From UBA1756 sp045222555 (GTDB lineage: Bacteria > Bacteroidota > Bacteroidia > Bacteroidales > WCHB1-69): DNA of 64,000 bases. The stretch's first letter is position 1. Each line of letters begins with the position of its first letter. The notes beneath the pieces were generated by a model. That model saw only the letters and a list, made by a program, of their open reading frames with translations. It did no database searches and had not been told where the DNA came from. The position numbers were made by a program, and so were the translations under genes. Below are positions 7,776 to 15,770 of the stretch, in pieces. The stretch covers positions 124,001-188,000 of the forward strand of contig JBGUYY010000091.1 of NCBI GenBank assembly GCA_045222555.1, read 5' to 3'.

Positions 7776-9200
7776 TTATTCTTTGACGAATTTGGCTTCC
7801 ATGGTGCCGTTCTCCGAATCAATCTTCAGAAGATAGAGTCCTGCTGCATAGTTACTTATATCCAGTGTAAAATCGTTTACATTCACTCTCTTTTTATAAA
7901 TAAGCTGTCCGTTGGCATTGTAAACGGAGAGGGCGTTGATGTGGGTGTCTCCCTCGATGCGGATCTGATCGGAGGCCGGATTCGGGTACATTCTCACCGT
8001 GGCGATGAGTTCAGTGCCGACACCGCTGCCGTTGGGACCGAAAACAGTGTAATAACCCCAAGTGAAGCATCCCGGATCATTGGCTTCCTGCACCATCACA
8101 GAGTAGGTGCCGATGGGCAGGTTGGAAATGGTGGCGGTCTCAGCTCCGTTGTTCCATGTGTAGAGGTAAGGCGGGTTGCCGGAGGTGACGGTGGCCGTGG
8201 CGCTTCCCGTGCCGGAATATATGGAGTAGGAGTTGGAGTTCGTGCCGGTAACGGTAACGGCGATGTTGCAGCTGGCAGGATTAACGGTGAAGTTGCCGAC
8301 CTTCTGGCAGGCATTGGCATCAGTAACCGTTACATAGTAGCTGGTGGGTATCAGTCCGGTGATGGTCTGCGTGGTTTCAAAGTTGCTCCAGAGGTACTGG
8401 TAAGGCGCAGTGCCGCCGTTGGGGTTGGCGGAGGCGGTACCGTCCATGGCGCCGACGGAGGTTTCGTGCGTGCCACTCACAGTCACATTGAAGCCTTCAC
8501 AGCTGGGCATGTTGAAGACGATGCCGTCAATATAGAATTCGCTGCCGGCCACCGGTGCGGGCAGCCCCAGCTGCGAAGGAGAGGGCATTCCCGGAGCGAT
8601 GGCGGAGTAGTCGGGGATGGAGCCGACGCTGGAGCAGATGAAAATGCTCATCTTGTCGGGCTGCTGGGTAGTGGAATACACAAAGGGAATGTTCACATGC
8701 GTCCACTCCTCCACGGTGCTGTTCACCTCGAAGTAGCACTCGCCCACGAGGTCGTCTTCGTCGGTAGCGGCGTTGTATTTGGTGAGCTCCACATGGAAGC
8801 AGCATGCATCATTGCCCATCGGTTTCGCTTTGTACAGGAAATCCACAGATACGGGGCGTTTGGTATAGGCCACACCGTCCTCGCCGATGGAACCCAGTTG
8901 GATGAAACCGCCGACAGGATTGGGAAAGGGAAGGGGCAGAAACAGCAGCCTGAAGTTTTCGCATTCCGGACAGCTTCCCGTCACCAATTTCAAAGAGGCG
9001 GAACCCTCTCCGGGCGAGGCGGTCTCCTTGAAGACGGTCTGTGCACCGCCGCCGTCCATCGACAAGTCGTTGGAAGAGGTCCACCCTACGGGCTCAATGC
9101 CGTTCCAGTTTTCAAAATTCAAGTTGGTGGGATCGTTCTGGGCGTGTGATACCATTGCAATAAATGCAAGGAACGCCATGAATAGGCTAAATCTTTTCAT
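7776..9200 (-). CDS. T9SS secreted protein with N-terminal carbohydrate-binding-like domain and two SprB repeats
   Basis: This is a 474-residue protein. Residues 1-20 form a signal peptide ending SHAQ. Residues ~25-230 begin NLNFENWNGIEPVGW and look like the beta-sandwich (PCMD / CBM-like) domain at the start of many Bacteroidota surface proteins; that assignment is tentative. Two SprB-type repeats follow (~236-310 and ~312-388), each with the core GGTAPYQYLWSN / GNPPYLYTWNNG, a T...GLIP or SNLPIG turn and YxVTVxDA. Residues ~400-474 are a T9SS type A sorting domain (VRMYPNPASDQIRI ... YNANGQLIY ... YAAGLYLLKI ... EAKFVKE). It lies 99 bases upstream of the adhesin-domain gene, in the same orientation, and could be co-transcribed with it. 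Confidence 0.88.
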   Translation of the reverse strand: MKRFSLFMAFLAFIAMVSHAQNDPTNLNFENWNGIEPVGWTSSNDLSMDGGGAQTVFKETASPGEGSASLKLVTGSCPECENFRLLFLPLPFPNPVGGFIQLGSIGEDGVAYTKRPVSVDFLYKAKPMGNDACCFHVELTKYNAATDEDDLVGECYFEVNSTVEEWTHVNIPFVYSTTQQPDKMSIFICSSVGSIPDYSAIAPGMPSPSQLGLPAPVAGSEFYIDGIVFNMPSCEGFNVTVSGTHETSVGAMDGTASANPNGGTAPYQYLWSNFETTQTITGLIPTSYYVTVTDANACQKVGNFTVNPASCNIAVTVTGTNSNSYSIYSGTGSATATVTSGNPPYLYTWNNGAETATISNLPIGTYSVMVQEANDPGCFTWGYYTVFGPNGSGVGTELIATVRMYPNPASDQIRIEGDTHINALSVYNANGQLIYKKRVNVNDFTLDISNYAAGLYLLKIDSENGTMEAKFVKE

Positions 9201-9546
9201 TACTCTTTATTTTTGATTGATATTGATGTGATGTTTGCTCAATTCACGTTACAAACGTTACAAATACAGCAGCTGGCTGACAAATTTCAGCCGCAAAATT
9301 ACCATTTGCAGAGCAAAAATTAATCCCTCATAGCAGGAATGTGAACCCTCACAGCCAAAATGTGACAAACTGCTATAATGAAGCTGTTGCGAGGGTTTAT
9401 AATAAATTGGTAATCAAATTTTTATAAAATGCAAAATCAATAGGGCTTTTGCGGGAATAAATGAATTTGTGTGAAGGGATAGATGAAAATCAGGAAGGCG
9501 CTTTCTCCCGTTTTCACCTTTCAATTTTCCATTTTCCGTTTTCCAC
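9201..9546. other. Intergenic region between a T9SS gene and the FAH-family gene
   Basis: About 345 bases, AT-rich, with no open frame of coding character. On the minus strand TAATTTTG (complement of 9294-9301) matches the -7 consensus and could drive the T9SS gene, giving a ~90-base leader; no properly spaced -33 TTG is visible. The right end (about 9515-9545) is a pyrimidine-rich run of TTTTCCA-like units resembling the nonamer tract at 838-945. Confidence 0.4.
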
Positions 9547-10158
9547 TTACTTCACCCTGAAATTCAGCATTCTCCGGTCCTCAATCCACCCCTCTAACAG
9601 GTCGTTGATGGCCACTTTCCCCACTCCCTTCGGCGTGCCGGTAAAGATGATGTCGCCCGTTTTCAGCGTGAAAAACTGCGAGGCGTAGGAGATGATCTGG
9701 TCGATGGAAAACAACATCTCACCACTGTTGCCGCTCTGAACGGTATTGCCATTTAAGTTGAGGTGGAAATTGATATTGTTGAGGTCTGCAAATTTCTCTT
9801 TTTCAATAAATTGACTGATAATGGCCGACCCATCAAATGCCTTCGCGATCTCCCACGGATTGCCTTCCTCTATGCAATTTTTTTGCAGATCCCGCGCCGT
9901 GAAATCGATGCCCAACCCGATCTCATGGTAGTAGGTGTGGGCGAATTTTTCCTGGATGTATTTTCCCACCTTGTCGATGCGCACCAGGAGCTCCACTTCA
10001 TACTCAATCTGTTGTGAGAATTCAGGTAAAAAGAACGGCCGGTTGCGGGTGATGACCGACGAGTCGGGCTTCAGGAACAGGGTCGGCTTGTCGGGGACTT
10101 TATGTCCCAACTCTTTGATATGAGGCAAGTAATTTCTTCCTACACAGATGATTTTCAT
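9547..10158 (-). CDS. Fumarylacetoacetate hydrolase (FAH) family protein
   Basis: This 203-residue protein has the short FAHD1/YcgM-type fold: an opening KIICVGRNYLPHIKELG (CVGRNYxxHAxELG in the family), FLKPDSSVI, acidic metal ligands in IEYEVELLVRI (EYExEL) and Asp in IGLGIDFTARDLQ, and a C-terminal TGDIIFTGTPKGVGKV. Family members act on acylpyruvates, oxaloacetate (decarboxylation or tautomerisation) or related 2-keto acids using Mg2+ or Mn2+ in the cytoplasm; the substrate here is unknown. It starts three bases after the stop of the radical SAM gene, so the two are almost certainly co-transcribed. Confidence 0.92.
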   Translation of the reverse strand: MKIICVGRNYLPHIKELGHKVPDKPTLFLKPDSSVITRNRPFFLPEFSQQIEYEVELLVRIDKVGKYIQEKFAHTYYHEIGLGIDFTARDLQKNCIEEGNPWEIAKAFDGSAIISQFIEKEKFADLNNINFHLNLNGNTVQSGNSGEMLFSIDQIISYASQFFTLKTGDIIFTGTPKGVGKVAINDLLEGWIEDRRMLNFRVK

Positions 10159-10161
10159 ATT

Positions 10162-10824
10162 TTACTTTTTAATTTTCTGATCATGAACGATGTACGAGTC
10201 TTTTGGGGCGATGTCAGTTCGGTATTCGAAACGGTCGAAGTTTTGGAAGCCGTAGGCCATTAATTGCTCCACGCTCCATGCCCTGTCGTCGTCGCTGTTG
10301 TAGTTGGGGATGAGCGGCACCCGTATCATCACCTGCTGGGTGGGGAAGTTTTGGGACAGATATTTTAGATTCTCCAACAGCAAATCAATGGGTTTTTCAG
10401 TATAGTTCTGATAAATATCGGGATGTAAATCCTTGATGTCCACGATAAAATAGTCGGCAACGGGCAGCACGGATTTCAGGTTGTCTGTCGGCACGTAGAG
10501 TGAAGTTTCTAAGGTGAGTTGCCAGTCGGGACCGCACAACTCGCGGAAGCGGACGATAAAATCGGACCGTAGCAGGGGCTCGCCGCCGCCGAAGCACACC
10601 CCGCCATGGGTGGCCAAAAAGTAGAGCTGGTCGATGCGAACCTCCTCGTAGAGCTGCTCGGGGGTGAGCGTGCGGCAGACTTCCACCGGACCGTGACAGC
10701 TGGGGTTGAGGCAGTATTTGCACTGCAGCGGACAGCCGTGGAAGGCCGCCAGCGTAGTCACCCCCTCACCGTCGATGCCGATGCGGTGCCGTATAATGCC
10801 GATGAAGGGAGCAGGGTTGATCAT
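10162..10824 (-). CDS. Radical SAM protein, pyruvate formate-lyase-activating-enzyme-like
   Basis: This 220-residue protein has the radical SAM cluster motif CPLQCKYC (Cys31, Cys35, Cys38, CX3CX2C), the SAM-binding FGGGEPLL near residue 78 and VDIKDLHPDIY near residue 130. The fold and length fit the glycyl-radical-enzyme activase branch (PflA / YjjW). Larger activases carry an extra ferredoxin insert after the first cluster; there is none here. No glycyl radical enzyme is visible in the window, so the target is unknown. It sits between the Cys-motif membrane protein gene (3-base gap) and the FAH-family gene (3-base gap), forming a tight three-gene unit. Confidence 0.88.
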   Translation of the reverse strand: MINPAPFIGIIRHRIGIDGEGVTTLAAFHGCPLQCKYCLNPSCHGPVEVCRTLTPEQLYEEVRIDQLYFLATHGGVCFGGGEPLLRSDFIVRFRELCGPDWQLTLETSLYVPTDNLKSVLPVADYFIVDIKDLHPDIYQNYTEKPIDLLLENLKYLSQNFPTQQVMIRVPLIPNYNSDDDRAWSVEQLMAYGFQNFDRFEYRTDIAPKDSYIVHDQKIKK

Positions 10825-10827
10825 AGT

Positions 10828-11334
10828 TTAAAGAGTGTCGGAAACTACAGAGTCGTTCTCGGGTAACTGCGGAGTGGAGGGTACTATCTCCACTTCACCC
10901 AATACACATTTAACTATATCATCCTGATCCTTATCGTTTACCCACTCTGTCTCAATAATTCCCTCGTCATCATAATCAAAAATTCCGCCTTGTCTAGGAA
11001 TGCTGTCGGAGGTTTCAGGGGGTTCATTATGATTGAGAATGGTTTCAGACGAGGTGGGTGTGGGTGCCTCTGGCGAAGTGGGTGTAGAGGAGTGGCATCC
11101 GCTCATCAGCATTCCGCCAAGCACGATGCCGGTGGTGATGACCGCTTTGCCCAATTGACTTTTCTTTTGGAGCTCGTTTTCCAGATAACGCACTTCCGCC
11201 TCGCAGCGCGGACAGGTGCCCCGACAGTCGCCTTCGTAGGTGCATTCCCTCATCTCTAAAGGAATGTCATTCTTGTGGGCGATTTCCTGCCGAATTTCTT
11301 TCAGGATTTTACAGGTTGCTTTGCCTCTTTTCAT
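10828..11334 (-). CDS. Small protein with a conserved-looking four-Cys N-terminal segment and one membrane/lipoprotein-like segment
   Basis: This is a 168-residue protein of unknown function. Residues 5-52 hold a compact motif with Cys31, Cys37, Cys41 and Cys44 (CTYEGDCRGTCPRCE), spaced CX5CX3CX2C, which could bind a metal or Fe-S cluster. A hydrophobic segment GKAVITTGIVLGGMLMSGC follows (about 62-80), ending in a Cys, then a Pro/Thr/Ser-rich and acidic tail. A longer frame from 11358 needs a TTG start lying inside the promoter, so the ATG at 11334 is chosen. I recall similar Cys-rich N-termini in other Bacteroidales proteins but cannot name the family. The tight link to a radical SAM gene suggests a shared process. 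Confidence 0.7.
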   Translation of the reverse strand: MKRGKATCKILKEIRQEIAHKNDIPLEMRECTYEGDCRGTCPRCEAEVRYLENELQKKSQLGKAVITTGIVLGGMLMSGCHSSTPTSPEAPTPTSSETILNHNEPPETSDSIPRQGGIFDYDDEGIIETEWVNDKDQDDIVKCVLGEVEIVPSTPQLPENDSVVSDTL

Positions 11335-11355
11335 GACGGTGTATTTTTTTTGTTG

Positions 11356-11363
11356 CAAAAATA
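11356..11363 (-). promoter_or_regulatory. Candidate -7 element for the Cys-motif/radical SAM/FAH unit
   Basis: The minus strand reads TATTTTTG, matching TAnnTTTG, 21 bases before the ATG at 11334. The -33 region would fall in the 3' end of the neighbouring gene; no well-spaced TTG is seen there. Confidence 0.5.
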
Positions 11364-11366
11364 CGA

Positions 11367-12632
11367 TTATTTCTCAGATTCTGAGCCGTAAATCAATTCA
11401 ACGAGATTATAGAGCAACAGATAGTCAATCATGTTGACCTCCCCGGTGTCGGCCGTGCGCCACGGACAAAACAACGACAAGCAATGCCAGGGCGGCGCAT
11501 TTCTAACGGTTTGTCCTCCTGTGGTTTGGGTGAGTTTGCCGTCGGCAGGGGCACTGTTCAGATACGCATCGTACTGCTCGCGCGGCAGCAGCTCTTTTCC
11601 CTCTTTCCCATAGAGAACCAAATTGATGAGGGGTAGGTGAGGGAAGACAAGTTCTTGCTGTAAATCAGGACGTTTGCGTACGATCTTATCGCAACTTTTC
11701 ACCAGCCAGGCGTAACAGTCTTTGCCGCTCCCGGCGTCGTTCATCACCGCCGACATCGACAAGATGCCATACCACCGGAAGTTGCCGGTTTTTGAGATGA
11801 ACATGTTATCCTGTACCAGTTTCCAAGTGCTCCGTCCTGCGTTTTCCTTCTTCCCCGTTGTGGACGCTCCATTCAAAAGGTCAGCTATCGTCAAATGGGC
11901 GTATTGTAACCAAATAAGATCCATTCTTGGTTGTATCTCATTGTTGGTTACTGGGTTAATGATTGACCAATTCTCTTTTTCTCCCTCTTTATTTTGCATG
12001 AATGCCACCATTCTTTGGCTTATCTCTGCCACTTTTTGGCATAGTTCAGCATCATCCACCAACTTTTGTACCAAGGCGAAGCCGATATAACTGCCCCATG
12101 CTTGGTCTTGTGAAGGGGCGTTTCGTTTGCTGTCGGTTTTCCCGCACTGGTACTCGTAGTCGCTGGTGATCCATTGCACCCCGAAGCGGCTGGTGTCTGC
12201 CCGCCAGATGTCATCGCGGAGGTAGAAGCCGTTGGGGTGTGCGAAGGTGTCGCCGCCCCAGCATTTCTCTGCCTCTAAATCCAGTCGGTCATATACCTGC
12301 AGGGCGCACCAAAGTTCCTTCAGGGTGGCATCGGTGGACTTCCCTTCTTGTTGCAAACGGGCATACTCCGTGGCCAGCAGCGCCACATAGTGTCCCTGCC
12401 ACCAAATCCCGTCGCACCAGTACCCCGTCAAACCGTTGCGAGTTTGATATCTGCGTTCCATCGGTTGTGAGGTGCCCCGCTCCATTCCATTGCCCGTATA
12501 GTACAGAAATTCAGTGTGTAAGCGCTCTCTCAGCAGGTTGTATTTCTCCTCGTTGGAAAGGGTAGATTGTGCCAAAATCTGGCATAAACTACCCGAAAAA
12601 AATGCCAATAAGAAGAGAATTTTTTTCAGCAT
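11367..12632 (-). CDS. Secreted protein of unknown function, possible alpha/alpha-barrel enzyme
   Basis: This 421-residue protein has a signal peptide (MLKKILFLLAFFSGSLCQILAQ), so it is periplasmic or exported. The mature part is rich in amphipathic helices and aromatic residues (TGYWCDGIWWQGHYVALLATEYARL, CWGGDTFAHPNGFYLRDDIWRAD). This recalls alpha/alpha-toroid glycosidases and terpenoid-cyclase-like folds, but I recognise no family signature and assign no activity. There is no T9SS sorting domain. It starts six bases after the phosphoesterase stop codon, as the last gene of the unit headed by the FucP-like transporter, which makes a role in sugar use plausible but unproven. Confidence 0.75.
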   Translation of the reverse strand: MLKKILFLLAFFSGSLCQILAQSTLSNEEKYNLLRERLHTEFLYYTGNGMERGTSQPMERRYQTRNGLTGYWCDGIWWQGHYVALLATEYARLQQEGKSTDATLKELWCALQVYDRLDLEAEKCWGGDTFAHPNGFYLRDDIWRADTSRFGVQWITSDYEYQCGKTDSKRNAPSQDQAWGSYIGFALVQKLVDDAELCQKVAEISQRMVAFMQNKEGEKENWSIINPVTNNEIQPRMDLIWLQYAHLTIADLLNGASTTGKKENAGRSTWKLVQDNMFISKTGNFRWYGILSMSAVMNDAGSGKDCYAWLVKSCDKIVRKRPDLQQELVFPHLPLINLVLYGKEGKELLPREQYDAYLNSAPADGKLTQTTGGQTVRNAPPWHCLSLFCPWRTADTGEVNMIDYLLLYNLVELIYGSESEK

Positions 12633-12638
12633 ATTGTG

Positions 12639-13127
12639 CTATTTTTCTTCATCATAAACTTCAAGGTGGCTCAGTTCTTTTCCATTGATGTCAAGTCGCA
12701 GGAAGGTGAGGCGTGTGTGGTGCCCGAACCGTGAGGCAGAGCCTGGATTGATGAAAAGCAGGTTGTGGCGCGGGTCGTGCATCACTTTGAGGATGTGCGA
12801 ATGTCCGGCGACGAAAATGGTGGGATGTTCCGCTTGGATGAGTTTCAGGGCTGGAGTGGAGTAGTAGTTGCCGTTGCCCACGATGTGCATCATCGCCACT
12901 TTGTGCTGTTCGCAGGGGAATACCAACGATTCGGTGGTGCGGCTGCGGATGTCCCAGTCGTCGCAGTTGCCATACACGGCGCGCACGGGAGCGATGAGGT
13001 TGAGTTCATCCAATACCTCCTCCCTGCCGATGTCGCCGGCATGCCAAATCTCATCACACGGTTTGAAAAACTCGAATAGTTTCGGATGTACGTAACCGTG
13101 TGTGTCAGAGATGATTCCGATTTTCAT
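12639..13127 (-). CDS. YfcE/MJ0936-type metallophosphoesterase
   Basis: This 162-residue protein is a single calcineurin-like phosphoesterase domain. Metal-ligand motifs are visible in order: ISDTHGYVHP (DxH) at residues 6-15, HAGDIGREEV (GDxxxxE) near 30, YGNCDDWDIRS (GNCD) near 53, and GHSHILKV (GHSH) near 108. This is the short phosphodiesterase subfamily (E. coli YfcE and relatives), which hydrolyses phosphodiesters using Mn2+ or similar metals; the natural substrate is unknown. It lies 3 bases after the ridA stop codon. Confidence 0.93.
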   Translation of the reverse strand: MKIGIISDTHGYVHPKLFEFFKPCDEIWHAGDIGREEVLDELNLIAPVRAVYGNCDDWDIRSRTTESLVFPCEQHKVAMMHIVGNGNYYSTPALKLIQAEHPTIFVAGHSHILKVMHDPRHNLLFINPGSASRFGHHTRLTFLRLDINGKELSHLEVYDEEK

Positions 13128-13130
13128 GGT

Positions 13131-13505
13131 TTATTTGACGGCCACGGTCTCGATTTCCACCATCACACCCATGGGGAGGGCTTTGACGGCGAAGGCGGCG
13201 CGGGCCGGCGGGTTGGTGCTGTAGTACTTGGCATAAACTTCGTTCATGGGTTTGAAGTTGGCCATGTCGCTGAGCAGGCAGGTGGATTTTACCACGTCGG
13301 CGAAGGTATAGCCGGCCTCTTCGAGGATGGCGCCGATGTTCTTCATCACCTGTTCGGTCTGTTCTTCAATGGTGTCGGCGACCTTGCCGGTGGCAGGATC
13401 TACCGGAATCTGACCGGAGATGTAGAGGGTTCCGTTGATTTCAATGGCCTGGCTGTAGGGTCCGATGGCCTTGGGAGCTTTGTCGGTGTGGATGACTTTT
13501 TTCAT
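13131..13505 (-). CDS. ridA: RidA family 2-iminobutanoate/2-iminopropanoate deaminase
   Basis: This 124-residue protein is a full YjgF/YER057c/UK114 domain: APKAIGPYSQAI near residue 10, LYISGQIPVDPATG, VMKNIGAILEEAG, VVKSTCLLSDM and NPPARAAFAVKALPMGVMVEIE at the end, with the conserved Arg in PARAAF. RidA hydrolyses reactive enamines and imines released by PLP enzymes. The open frame runs upstream to 13766, but that part is out-of-frame translation of the transporter gene, so the ATG at 13505 is used. It begins 14 bases after the transporter stop codon and is probably co-transcribed. Confidence 0.95.
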   Translation of the reverse strand: MKKVIHTDKAPKAIGPYSQAIEINGTLYISGQIPVDPATGKVADTIEEQTEQVMKNIGAILEEAGYTFADVVKSTCLLSDMANFKPMNEVYAKYYSTNPPARAAFAVKALPMGVMVEIETVAVK

Positions 13506-13519
13506 TGTTGTTGATTTGT

Positions 13520-14848
13520 TTATTTGTTGATTTGTTTTTTCTGTCCGTTGAATTTGTAGCCCATGGTGGCGAAGAAGAGGATGTAGATGTAGCAGATGAA
13601 GAGCAGCAGGTAGGCTTTTTGGTGTCCCACTGCCGGGAGTTCGCATAACTTTCCGTAAATCAGCGACATGACACCGCCGCCCGCGATGGCCATGACGAGC
13701 AGTCCGGAGGCCAGTTCGGTATGTTTGCCGAGGTCGTGGATCGAGAGCGGCCAGATGGCGGGCCACATGATGGCATGGGCGAAACTGAGCATGATGATGC
13801 AGGCGATGGAGAGACGGGCCGACATCGAGTAGGCTGCGGCAGGGTCAAGGTTGGGCTGAAAGAGGTGGACGAACGACTGGGAGTAGATGGCTACAAAGGC
13901 CAGAACGACAGCGATGATGAGGTTGGTGACAAGCGCCTGGCGCTGCGAAATCATCTTCGGCACGGTGATGAGTCCGACGAAGTAGCCCACGATGAGGGCG
14001 AACATGGCGTAGGTGGGGAAGTCTTTGCTCACACTCTCCGCGATGTGGAGGTCGTTGCCGTAAGGGATCAGGTAGTCGATGGCGATGACCTCGGCACCCA
14101 CATAGAAGAAGATTGCGAACACGCCCAACCAAAGGTAGGTGTATTTTCTGGAGAAGAGGGAGTCGTGTTGTTCCTCGCCCTCCGTGGAGGTCTCGATGCG
14201 GGGCAGTTTGGCCAGCTTGATAAAGACCACCAGCAGGATGAATACTGCGGTGATGATGATGTAGGGCAGGATGACCTGTTCGGCGAGGTGCTGGCGAACC
14301 GCTTCAGCGGCCTCTCCAGTTATCAGGCCGCTTTTCAACTCTGCCAGTTCGGCGTCGAGGCCGGAGAAGAGGGCTTTGTAGATGGTGTAGATGCCAATGA
14401 CACCGGCGAATTTGTTGCACACGCCCATGATGCTGATACGGCGGGCGGCGGTTTCGATCGGTCCTAAGATGGTGGCGTAAGGGTTGGTGGCCGCCTGCAA
14501 CACGGTGAGACCCGCGCCCATGAAGAACTGGCCGGTGAGGAAGATGCCGAACTGACGGGTGATGGCCGCCGGTACGAACAAAATAGAACCGCAGGCCATG
14601 GTCAGCAGACCAATCATCATGCCCCCGCTGTAGCCCACCTTGCGGATGAGCAGCGAGGCAGGAATCCCCATCACAAAATAGGAGATGTAAAAGCAGAAGG
14701 GTACAAACGAAGCCTCAAAGGTGGTGAGGTTGCAGGCCTCTTTCAAAAAAGGCATTACAATGCTGTTGACCCAAGTGATGTAACCGAACACGAAAAACAA
14801 CGTGCCGATGACAAACAAACTGAATGCGTATCTGTTCTTTTGTTCCAT
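13520..14848 (-). CDS. Sugar MFS transporter, FucP/GluP family
   Basis: This 442-residue membrane protein has about 12 hydrophobic spans and the FucP branch features FFVFGYITWVNSIVMPFLKEACNLT near the start, FMGAGLTVLQAATNPYATILGP near 115-136, and a long central loop between helices 6 and 7. The family imports L-fucose, glucose or galactose by proton symport across the inner membrane; the actual sugar cannot be read from the sequence. It heads an apparent four-gene unit (transporter, ridA, phosphoesterase, secreted unknown). A -7 element lies ~20 bases upstream of the ATG. Confidence 0.9.
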   Translation of the reverse strand: MEQKNRYAFSLFVIGTLFFVFGYITWVNSIVMPFLKEACNLTTFEASFVPFCFYISYFVMGIPASLLIRKVGYSGGMMIGLLTMACGSILFVPAAITRQFGIFLTGQFFMGAGLTVLQAATNPYATILGPIETAARRISIMGVCNKFAGVIGIYTIYKALFSGLDAELAELKSGLITGEAAEAVRQHLAEQVILPYIIITAVFILLVVFIKLAKLPRIETSTEGEEQHDSLFSRKYTYLWLGVFAIFFYVGAEVIAIDYLIPYGNDLHIAESVSKDFPTYAMFALIVGYFVGLITVPKMISQRQALVTNLIIAVVLAFVAIYSQSFVHLFQPNLDPAAAYSMSARLSIACIIMLSFAHAIMWPAIWPLSIHDLGKHTELASGLLVMAIAGGGVMSLIYGKLCELPAVGHQKAYLLLFICYIYILFFATMGYKFNGQKKQINK

Positions 14849-14868
14849 GGTTAATGATTTATCGGCTG

Positions 14869-14876
14869 CAAAATTA
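14869..14876 (-). promoter_or_regulatory. Candidate -7 element for the FucP-like transporter unit
   Basis: The minus strand reads TAATTTTG, matching TAnnTTTG, ~20 bases before the transporter ATG. No correctly spaced -33 TTG is evident. Confidence 0.45.
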
Positions 14877-14959
14877 CAAAATTCTTACTTTATTTTAAAC
14901 CGGTGTGCTCCTTTTTCGTCAAAGTCGCTGTTTCAGTTTGCAATTAAATCCATTTTAAT

Positions 14960-15553
14960 ATGAAAAAAATAATGATTTTATGCCTGCTGGTCGGTTTTGC
15001 GGCCGTATCAATGGCACAGGTGCAGAACGAATCTGCGAGAAAAGAGGCTACCCCTACTGTTAAGTCCAATAACTCCAAGTGCGGTTCGCAGGATTGCCAA
15101 ACCGTTATGAAACTTAAAAAGGAGTATTTGGAAAAGAATTTTGCTTTGAAAGATGATCAGAAAAAACCTTTCTGGGAGGCTTTCGACGCATACGCAAAAG
15201 CCGAGTATGCTGCTTTTCAAAAGAGCCGTGAAATCATGCGTGAGGCGGGCATCGACCATCACGTTACGGCAGACAGCATTCAATATCTTTCCGACAAGCA
15301 GATTGTGGTTTTGTACACGACCCGTCTCGAAACCCGTCGCCAGCTGTTGGAGGCTGAGACAGAATTCCTCAACGCCATTTCCCAGTGCCTCTCTGCTCAG
15401 CAGCTGAATGAATATTACCAGCTGGACCGCAAGTTCAAGCGCTCGGCGGCCAGCCATAAGCAGGATGCCTCCCATAAATCCATGCCCGTCAGCAAAGAAA
15501 AGAGCCCGACGAAAAATACGGAGGCTGTTCCTGGTGTGAAAAAAGCCCAATAA
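14960..15553 (+). CDS. Periplasmic Spy/CpxP-like helical protein of unknown function
   Basis: This 197-residue protein has a signal peptide (residues 1-20, ending SMAQ). The mature part (~45-165) is predicted almost wholly helical with charged repeats such as LKKEYLEKNFALKDDQKKPFWEAFDAYAKAEYAAF and TTRLETRRQLLEAETEFLNAISQCLSAQQLNEYYQLDRKFK. This resembles the Spy/CpxP-like periplasmic proteins common in Bacteroidota, which act as chaperones or metal or envelope-stress sensors in other phyla. The tail is Lys/Ser-rich. The family link is tentative. A canonical terminator follows, so it is a single-gene unit. The upstream TCAGTTTG (14933-14940) is a near match to a -7 element. Confidence 0.7.
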   Translation: MKKIMILCLLVGFAAVSMAQVQNESARKEATPTVKSNNSKCGSQDCQTVMKLKKEYLEKNFALKDDQKKPFWEAFDAYAKAEYAAFQKSREIMREAGIDHHVTADSIQYLSDKQIVVLYTTRLETRRQLLEAETEFLNAISQCLSAQQLNEYYQLDRKFKRSAASHKQDASHKSMPVSKEKSPTKNTEAVPGVKKAQ

Positions 15554-15595
15554 GCCGAAATTTACGGCATTTGATCAATTCACTCTTATTGTTTG

Positions 15596-15624
15596 GCCCG
15601 TGTTATCGCACGGGCTTTTTTCTT
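15596..15624 (+). terminator. Rho-independent terminator
   Basis: GCCCGTG and CACGGGC form a 7-bp stem around a 6-base loop, followed by TTTTTTCTTTT. It ends the Spy-like gene and isolates it from porW downstream. Confidence 0.9.
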
Positions 15625-15733
15625 TTGTTATTATTAAAATATTGAAAAACAGATCTTTACGTACACTATTCTTTTATCATCTTCTTTGAAAGAAAAAGTT
15701 ATCAACAGCAAAATATTATTAAATAATATTCGT

Positions 15734-15741
15734 TATTTTTG
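15734..15741 (+). promoter_or_regulatory. Candidate -7 element for the porW/sprE unit
   Basis: TATTTTTG matches TAnnTTTG and lies 29 bases before the TTG start codon at 15771. No -33 TTG is visible at normal spacing. Confidence 0.5.
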
Positions 15742-15770
15742 CGGTCTGTTTTATGTAAATACGTAAGTAA

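Noticed and set aside
7941..9149. 402-codon plus-strand frame opposite the SprB-repeat T9SS gene
   Set aside because: The opposite strand carries a signal peptide, SprB repeats and a sorting domain; this frame has only Gly/Ala/His-rich composition with no family features.
13506..13766. N-terminal extension of ridA
   Set aside because: It reads the transporter gene in another frame; the RidA domain starts cleanly at the ATG at 13505.
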